Assembly: GCA_031472005.1 (NCBI GenBank)
Contig: PZJY01000002.1
Span: 4,216,001 to 4,280,000, forward strand
From: Tetracladium setigerum
Lineage: Eukaryota; Ascomycota; Leotiomycetes; Helotiales
Reading direction: 5' to 3'
Length of the DNA: 64,000 bases
Part shown: piece after piece, positions 56,892 to 64,000 of the stretch
How positions within the stretch are numbered: the stretch's first letter is position 1
Layout of the letters: each line of letters opens with the position of its first letter
Program-made: the position numbers and the translations under genes
Notes under the pieces: generated by a model
Seen by the model: the letters and a program-made list of their open reading frames with translations, nothing else
What the model was told of the DNA's origin: nothing
Databases searched by the model: none

Positions 56892-58461
56892 GCATTTCAT
56901 CGCTCTTGTTTTTTGTTTTTTGTTCAGTTGACTCTTTACTTCCTTCATTTCCAACCGCTCAAGTAATATTCCTCGCAATAGCGGCCCTTGTATTTCTTGG
57001 GGGTGAAAGAATTTGTCTTTTTATTGGAAAGTAAGTCGTTTCCCTGGTCGATTGCTCAAGCAGATACATAGGTGTATTCACCCGTATATTTTTATGGCTG
57101 GCGTGGGGTTTCATAACATTATTTTCTCTCCATTATACATGTAAATCAAATTCACTTTTTTCCATGCTGTCTGTTTTCTTCACCTCCTCTCACTTCTTGG
57201 CTTTTCTCCAGGTCCCCGTCGGGATTGCTAAAAATCCCACGCCCAACACGGCACTTGCAAGCCCATCACAACCCCACAACTTTAAATCTCTCATTTGAAC
57301 TCGCCCACAGCCCATACAAAACCTTACTGCTTAATTTCTAATCCATCCCTTCTTGACCCTTTTTGTTCCTTGGCCAGATGTGAATATGGGGAAGATCGGC
57401 AGGGGCGCAACTGACGTGCTCAACGCAGCAAAATTGTAATCTAGAACATTTTTTACTATTTGTTTAAGCTCTGCAACTAGTTAGCATAGTTTGTTGGTTT
57501 TCTTCTTTTTGCTGCATACCAAGGCCACCCGACATTAGGATCTCACACCTGCGATGGCGAATATGTTGATTTGATGGCGATTGCAGGGAAGCTCTTGCGC
57601 CTGGGTGTGGTGTCCCATCTTGGCTGTCAATGAATTGAATGGAAGAGCGACGTCAGACTCTGCCTTTTCTGGTGCTTGGGCAACTAAGCATTCCCATTCC
57701 ACCCAAATTGACGGTCAATGTACCGCGGGGGTTAAAAGCTTAGCGTCTGCGCTGGAGATCATATGCAATGTATGTTGTTACTGCCTGGTTCTGGGTAACT
57801 TGGCATGATTGTTTGAATTGCTTCATGTCTACTGGGATGGAAGAAGTTCAAGTCCTCTGTCGAGGACTGGTTGAGAATTATTACATGGTTTTGCTGTTAT
57901 ATGGACATTCTCAAGAATTTCTCATCCTCGGCCACTGATTTACGGTCTGACGTTGTGATGATTTCTCTCTTGATGTTAGACCTTTGAGAACACCCAAAGT
58001 ACCTCCTAAAACCTTCCCCAGCCCGTCAGCCAGTCGGTCAGATGACCAACAGTCAACTCTGTATATCTGTTATGGTGGGGATGGAAGTGGCAGTATCCGA
58101 GTGCAATTTCAAAAGAAGTTGATCGGCGACCACCTCGACTCCCACCACGCACGTCGCAGATCTTCTCCAAAACTAACCTCCCTCCATGATGATTTCTCTT
58201 CCTTCGTCCAGATTTCTATACATTCTCACAATGTCGACATCAAAGCTAATATCAAGCAAGATGTTGAACTCGCATATCCCAATATTCTCACGGAGTGTTG
58301 TGACGATCATAGAGAGAGTTGAGCGGGATCAGAAGCAACTATGAAGCCTGATTATGTATAAATACGCACCAGAATTCCGTCAAAAAACCATCTCAAAGCA
58401 GCTCAACTTTCTCAATCATTCTCAACTCTACCTTGCAATCGATCTAGGAATTCGTCCAGCC
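56892..58461. other. Long intergenic region, no gene seen
   Basis: 1,570 bases without a supported exon. A 112-residue open frame at 57984-58322 (plus) lacks splice partners and recognisable motifs. The promoter of the secreted propeller gene is at its right end. Confidence 0.5.
58357..58364 (+). promoter_or_regulatory. TATA box of secreted propeller gene
   Basis: TATAAATA, 98 bases before the ATG at 58462. Confidence 0.5.
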
Positions 58462-60105
58462 ATGCTTCAATCGGCCGTCTTGCTTTCGGCTCTGGCCGCC
58501 CTGGGAGTTTCATCTCCTATCGCGGAACCTATCCTTGGAATACCAGTTTCACTGCCTCCTCTGATTCCTTCGTATGTTATTCTTGTATTTCGTCAAGGTT
58601 TGAAACTGACAGCACTCTAGCATCCCAGGGGTGACTGAACCACTCGCCAGCAATGCTCCTCCCCTCCCAATTCTTCAACTCCCAACTCCTCCTCTCCCCA
58701 GCCCACCTTTCATTGGCAGCAACATCAAGCCAAAGAAGATTGGCTATTTCTGGACTGGAGCAGGTGACAACATTCACGCAGACTTCCTAGCGGTGTACTC
58801 ACTCGACGACGATACATTTGGTACATTCATTTGGCTTGTTGATGTTCCAACTAGTGGAAACAGCCCACATCATTTGGGATCCAGCTTGGATGGAAAGACT
58901 TTGGTTGGTGGCGGTCTTTTGTCTCTATTGAAGACTCAGGTAAGCAAATATATACATTTAATGAAAACCCGACTGTCTGACAGATTCGAAGGATACGGCC
59001 TACTACTTTGATACGACAAACCCTTACCGCCCAACTTTCAAGAAGTCCAACCGTGCTCTCCTCTCCTCCATCACGGATGAGATTCGAGCCAAGCCAGATG
59101 GTGGCTTTCTCATCACCTACATGGGTTGTAAGTAGACACCTATTCCCGCCTCGCAACTCTTCTAACACTCCACAGCTGCCGTCGGCACTTCTCCAGGTCG
59201 CCTCGTCGAGACTGATGCAAACTTCAATATCATTGCTGAACATCCTAAGGATGTTGCCTCGACTCTCAACATTCTTGGTGAAAACTTCAACCCACACGGT
59301 CTTACCATCGATTTCGAGAAGAACTTGATTCTCACTTCTGACTTCGTCGTACCTGTATCCATCCTCAAGCCCACCTTGGGCATAATCAGGGACAATACTT
59401 TGCGACTTTGGACCTTGAATGATCGTAGGATCATCAGCACCATCACTATTCCCAACGTAAGTTCCACTATACATGCGTTCTCCCCATCACTCACAGATCC
59501 ACCATTGCTAACACAAATCCAATTCAGGGAGGCGGAATCCAAGACGTGAAATTCATCCCCGGCAACAAAGACAGCGCCGCAATCGCAACAGCCGTTGCTC
59601 TCGGACAAGTATGGATCATCTATCCATTCCGCACCAACCCCGTCACCGGTGCCCAAGGTGTCGCCGAACTCCTCTACGACCTGGGCCCAAAAGCACGCAA
59701 CACAGTAGCAATCTACACCGATCTCACCGCCAACGGTAAATTCCTCTACCTCACCCTCACAACAGCAAACCACATCGCCGCCCTCGACATCTCCGATCTC
59801 AACAACGTCAAGCGCCTTGATGACCCTGATGAGGTTCAACCTACTATCGGACCACATTACATCAAGGTTACACCCGATCAGAAGCATATCGTTGTTACCG
59901 ATTACTTTGTGCAGACTGGGCCAATTGGGGTTGTGAATACGCCATCGGATGATAAGGGATTGTATATTGATATTCTTGAGAACGGGGCATTGAGCTTTAA
60001 TCGGTCGATTGACTTCACGAGGGAGTTTGCTAATCGTGGGGGGCGAAGCCGCACAGCGTTGTTGTGTTTGATCTTACTGATCCTGCTAAGCCGGTCTATT
60101 ACTAG
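58462..60105 (+). CDS. Secreted beta-propeller protein, lactonase/YVTN-like (one apparent frame break)
   Basis: Exons 58462-58571, 58621-58939, 58992-59127, 59176-59456 and 59528-60105, 474 residues after adding one base. A signal peptide (MLQSAVLLSALAALGVSS) is followed by a Pro-rich stretch (LPTPPLPSPP) and propeller blades: GYFWTGAGDNIHADFLAVYS, TSGNSPHHLGSSLDGKTLVG, NILGENFNPHGLTIDFEKN, ITIPNGGGIQDVKFIPGN and IGPHYIKVTPDQKHIVVTDY. The blade layout resembles selenium-binding/methanethiol-oxidase-like and lactonase propellers; metal-binding histidines may be those in HADF, PHHLG, NPHG and PHY. The frame breaks near the end. Adding one G to the six-G run at 60038-60043 gives NRGGAKPHSVVVFDLTDPAKPVYY and a stop at 60103-60105. 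The acceptor of exon 3 (GAAG) is set by phase and sequence. It is probably an extracellular enzyme of unknown substrate. Confidence 0.78.
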
Positions 60106-61352
60106 ATACTGGATTATAAGGCAGAGAGAAGATGATCTTCGCTTTGGAGGATTATTCCGAGTAGGGGCTTGAGACTGGATGATTGATCACTGGTCTTCTT
60201 TGGTGGTTGAACAATTGGTTTTCATCTGAGAAGTGGGCGAAGGGGACTGTCGCAGAGCTAGAAGGTTTCTATTTGTCTATCTGCTTTATGTTGTTTGCGT
60301 TTTGAGATTGGATCTTTTGATTCGTTGTGTGGTTACTGTCCGTAGCTACATATTGCTCGATATACTTCAATTGACAATCTTTACTAGTATTTCCGGGTGC
60401 TTGGTTTCAGTGATTTGTTACCTTGTGTCACTCAGCTTCACCAGGAGAACATGAAATTTTCTTATTTTCAGGGTTTTAGAAACTAAACTTAAAGAGTGTT
60501 CAATTCTCACTTTGAAGCCAAAGTGGAATAAGGCAGTTCGTCATATGCGGATCATGCTCTAAGGGTGGACTGGAAACCGCCGATTGAGGCACAGGCCACC
60601 ACCGTACAATTATGTAGCGTAAAGAAGGCCGAAATTAATAGAGAATGCCACTAATTCTTCTATTTTGAAACGAAAAATTATAGATATGATGCTGACGGGT
60701 TAAAGCATACTACGCCAAAACTTTAGCACATTAAAATCCAGTACTTCTGGTATAAAGTCGTTTTCTAGCCAGCTGCCTCATATCAGCGGCTTTCTGTCCA
60801 ACGTTACAGTACAGCTCTGTACCCCTGAGCTAGCGTGCGATTAGCGAGACCTCCAGACCCCACAGCCAGGATCGCTCGATCTTTAGCGTAGCTGAATTCC
60901 AACGTCTCTTCCAATTTCCGTCATCAACAAGATGTAAAACTCTCCTTTCACCACCGACATCTGCGAATTGGATCAATCCGGACTCATATTTCCCGTTTGT
61001 TTTCTTTACCACACCGAGTATCTTGCCAAGTGACAAGAGATACGGAAAACGGATCTCACATCGGCGTTGCCAGTGCGGCGTAGCTTTCCCCCCGCACCAA
61101 ATAGGCAAGTCTCATTTAACTCCATCTCTATCTCCTTGACTCCTCCATCCCTCCGGAGAGGAAGCTCGTTTTATAGGCTTCACTATTGGCTCGATATATT
61201 GAAGGATCAGATTCCAAATTATTGGCAAAGTCGATAAGTACATATATCGCGCCGTCACCCCCCAATTATCTCCCTCCCTACTTTCGCGCGTTTTACACCT
61301 CTTTAATCATAGCATTTTCGTCGCGCGCTCTGCGATTCAATCAACAGCTCCA
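60106..61352. other. Intergenic, nothing seen
   Basis: 1,247 bases. The first 70 or so are the out-of-frame extension of the propeller gene. After that, no exon or repeat is supported. Confidence 0.5.
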
Positions 61353-62108
61353 ATGCATCTCTCAATTCCCACCACTCTCCTCCTCTCCTCCATCGCGACG
61401 GCATCCGTACTAGATGTCCTCTCACCGCGTCAATCAACCAACAACACCGTGACGGAAGATTACCTTCAAGAAGTCTGCTTCCCTCCCACCACCGACCCCA
61501 TCCCACCCTGCCAATCAATCATCAACATCCAAACGGCCTGCGAACCCAACGGCACCACCCCTCTCGCCCTCGAAGCGCACTCCCAATGCATGTGCGGCGG
61601 CTCCTTCTTCTCCGACTGGAAAGGTTGTCTAAACTGTAACACGGTCCACGGCGGACGATCCGAAAACGTCGCAAACGCTTTTCTGAAAATCATCGCCAAT
61701 GCAAGTAGTATCTTGTGTTCCGGTACCCCAACTGCCAGCTTCGCGGCTATATTCAGTGGATTGAGCGCGGATAGTGGCGTGGGGGAGGCGGGGAATGATG
61801 TGGCAAGTGATCGATTCCCGAGTCAGACCGCTGTGAGTCTTTATTATACTGTCACGGGAGCGCAAGGACCAGGTGCTATCACGGGCAGTGCTACTGCTGC
61901 AAAGGCTACGGGACGGCCGACGGAGGAGGTTGCTACAACGGGCAGAAGCACAGGGACGAGTTCGAGGGCGAGTGTAAGTGGAAGTGGAAGTGCTAGTGTG
62001 AATGTCGCGGCGACTACGACTTCAAGTACGGGTGGAGCGGCGCAAACTGGTGCTTGGATGGGCGCGCTGGGAATGGTTGTCGGTGGTGTTGCTATGGTTG
62101 CGCTGTGA
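61353..62108 (+). CDS. GPI-anchored cysteine-rich cell-surface protein
   Basis: An intronless frame of 251 residues. It begins with a signal peptide (MHLSIPTTLLLSSIATAS) and a possible Kex2-like SPRQ site. The N-terminal half carries eight cysteines (EVC, PPC, TAC, QCMC, GCLNC, ILC), likely forming four disulfides. The spacing does not match the CFEM domain as I know it. The second half is Ser/Thr/Gly/Ala-rich, a glycosylated stalk, and ends with a hydrophobic tail (MGALGMVVGGVAMVAL), the typical GPI-attachment signal. Such proteins sit in the cell wall or plasma membrane. Function is unknown, and it belongs to a type common in filamentous ascomycetes. Codon use is strongly C-ending in the first half, suggesting good expression. 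Confidence 0.8.
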   Translation: MHLSIPTTLLLSSIATASVLDVLSPRQSTNNTVTEDYLQEVCFPPTTDPIPPCQSIINIQTACEPNGTTPLALEAHSQCMCGGSFFSDWKGCLNCNTVHGGRSENVANAFLKIIANASSILCSGTPTASFAAIFSGLSADSGVGEAGNDVASDRFPSQTAVSLYYTVTGAQGPGAITGSATAAKATGRPTEEVATTGRSTGTSSRASVSGSGSASVNVAATTTSSTGGAAQTGAWMGALGMVVGGVAMVAL

Positions 62109-63695
62109 TTTGATTTGCAGCGAGACGACGAGGGGAGGGTGTATAAGAAAGAGATCAGCTTATTGTGTTGCATTAGATGGTTACCTTTCTTAGTGTGGTT
62201 TGACGGTGGACAATTCCTAATTCCTCATGGGAGATGGCGACAGAACTGGAAAGTTGTGGTAGTTTCACACTTGTTCAACTGGTTTGTCATTCATTCTGCA
62301 AGCCTGCAGGCAAGGAGGGACGAAAACTGCCAATAGATTTTAATATAATCCTTAATTCTAGCTCTGCTCTCGATCTATATGATGTGGATGGTGTTTTGTT
62401 TTGTTTGTTCTTCGTAGGTAGGGTGTAGTGAGCCCGTACACCTAAAGGTTGTCTTGACTTTGCTGGGCAACCTAAGGAGTAACCTGCACAGTTCCAACGT
62501 CTCTATTTTTACTGTTCAATATGTTCAATCACCTCAAGAATACATGAGCCTCATGTTTGAAGGCTGGTGATGAATAATGATCAGCTGTCGGGGAGAATAC
62601 AATTCGGGTAGCAATGTCTCGGGAAAGGGAAGCAGAGATGATCGTGCGATGTGACCCAGTTCAAAGTAAGGACGACCAGTCTCAACTTGGAGAGTACAAA
62701 GTAACATCCTTCCTGGCCATCGACTTCAACCTAGAGAGTTGATGTAAGTTAGGTCTAACACTCAAGCGGTAATCAAGATACAGGATATAAATAGACTCAG
62801 ACCTTTGTTGGTGGACTCCTTGAGGTCGAGATCAGCCCTCACATCACATCACAATACCACGGAACCAACAGGGGAAGAGCCTCGGCATCGGTGAAGTTGG
62901 GCAGGGTTATTATTTCAAGAGTTCCTGGTCACTCGTTCATGCTGGACGTTATTTCACACGGGTCAAATAATTGCAACGTATGCTATCACGGTCTAGCTGT
63001 TTCCTTTCTCTATTTCACACATGGTCTGGCCATGCGAAGGAGATGGCCACTGACGCTGCCAAGCGACGCAGGCGGTTTCCTTGGGTGAACTTGAAGGAGC
63101 ACACGGGATGACGCACATGATGCCAAGGCTTGTGAGGTCATCGAGGGGTTCCAGATTTATGTTTTTTGTATACTAATTAACATTTGAAGATGTGTATGAT
63201 TTGTTTGAGCAGTAGGAAATTGAGCTATTGTGTTTGTATTATTGGACAGACTCAGGTACTGTATCTATTATTATCGGAAAAGTAGAAAGTTTAGCAGAAG
63301 AGGTTTGCAGTAAAAATGCGACTAAGCGGCGCTATTCTGTGAGAGACACCAAGCTTGTCAATCGAAAGCTTTGATAAAATATAACCAATAAACAACGGTA
63401 AAGATCCCAGATTAAGCATACGCCATCATGGCCAGAATTGAGGGGATCACTCCGTCTTTGGCAGCTGATGGCAAGGTTGCAACCGCTCCCTTTCTCCACC
63501 AACCAAGTTGCAAGAACGACGTCAGAGGGTGAAGCTTGGATATACGCGAAAGAGGCAGGATACAAATACAAACGACTGCTGTCTTCTCCTTTCCTCACTT
63601 CCCATTAACCATATACCCAACTTCAACAAAAACCGCTTTGATACCTTTGATACCCATTTTTTTCCCTCCCAAAAACACACTTCAAATCAACAACC
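62109..63695. other. Intergenic with a TATA box, no firm gene
   Basis: 1,587 bases. ATATAAATAG at about 62784-62793 is a good TATA box, but the reading frames after it are short and unrecognisable. A non-coding or very short transcript is possible. Confidence 0.4.
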
Positions 63696-64000
63696 ATGGA
63701 GACCGTCAACAACATCACCGCAGCCGCATCCCGAGCAATCTGGGGGATGATACCAAGAAAGATGAGACAAAGACACAAGGTCAGGAGCCAATTTCTGGAG
63801 AACTTGGAAATGTCAAGGCAGGAGAGCCATATGACAAAGGAAACGAAGGTTTGTCCCCTCCAAACTTCCATCCCATCACTCAGCTGTGCAAGCCTAACAC
63901 TTTGGCAGAAGTAGCAACAACCTCCGAACCCAAATCTCTCACAAAAACCACATCAAGAGAAATCCCTTCCTCAGACTCGACATCAAACCTCCCTTCCAGC
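63696..64000 (+). CDS. Conserved fungal hypothetical protein, N-terminal part (runs off the edge; one apparent frame break)
   Basis: Exons 63696-63848 and 63909 to the window end. The start METVNNITAAASRAIWG followed by EPISGELGNVKAGEPYDKGN resembles the N-terminus of a conserved but uncharacterised fungal family rich in charged and disorder-promoting residues. The frame of the first 17 residues must switch to that of the rest. Adding one G to the five-G run at 63742-63746 gives IWGDDTKKDET and makes exon 1 end in the phase needed by exon 2 (EVATTSEPKSLTKTT...). The protein continues past the right edge. Function is unknown. There is no signal peptide, so it is likely cytosolic. Confidence 0.65.

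Noticed and set aside
57984..58322. Open frame of 112 codons in a gene-free region
   Set aside because: No good start context, splice partner or family mark.
1..64000. tRNA genes, CRISPR arrays and bacterial-type operons
   Set aside because: No cloverleaf with a GTTCRANNC box, no regular spaced repeats, and the gene structure is eukaryotic.

Overview
The window is nuclear DNA of a filamentous ascomycete (Pezizomycotina). Three things show this: many short introns of about 45-120 bases with GTRNGT/CTAAC/YAG signals, two Zn2Cys6 transcription factors, and protein families typical of such fungi. A leotiomycete is my guess from the style of the proteins, not something I could test. I placed 24 protein-coding genes with exon boundaries checked by reading phase. 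I saw no tRNA, rRNA, CRISPR array or intact transposon.

Layout. 0.9-7.7 kb: a very large nuclear protein with AT-hook-like basic motifs, one zinc finger and a C-terminal part resembling the TFIIIC subunit Tfc3. 8.0-9.3 kb: a metallophosphoesterase. 9.9-16.7 kb: a Zn2Cys6 regulator, an amidase and an MFS transporter, which could be an amide-utilisation module. 16.9-18.7 kb: a secreted LVIVD beta-propeller protein; a paralogue with more introns lies at 40.4-42.7 kb. 20.1-22.0 kb: a small PY-motif membrane protein and an NmrA-like oxidoreductase. 23.7-30.3 kb: an MFS transporter divergent from a Zn2Cys6 regulator, then an aldehyde dehydrogenase, a second possible catabolic module. 32.3-37.2 kb: a small membrane protein, GTP cyclohydrolase II (riboflavin synthesis) and a stand-alone pseudouridine-5'-phosphate glycosidase. 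38.2-40.1 kb: a 14-TM type drug transporter. 44.2-51.0 kb: a GST-like protein, a TMEM97/EXPERA protein, a C2H2 protein and a CorA-type metal transporter. 52.0-55.2 kb: a GTPBP1-type GTPase and the RNA-processing protein LSM3. 56.2-62.1 kb: a small C2H2-like protein, a secreted beta-propeller and a GPI-anchored cysteine-rich protein. A partial gene runs off the right edge.

The most striking pattern is technical or evolutionary. Eight genes, including housekeeping ones, are interrupted by a single-base frame break. In each case adding one G or C to an existing G/C run restores the family-typical protein and the phase of the flanking exons. This looks like systematic loss of one base in short G/C runs during sequencing or assembly. 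The genes are therefore annotated as functional CDS with a noted break, not as pseudogenes.

No wholly new system is proved by the sequence. The best candidates for follow-up are the two regulator-transporter-enzyme modules, the LVIVD paralogue pair, the stand-alone pseudouridine glycosidase and the GST-like protein with a hydrophobic tail.
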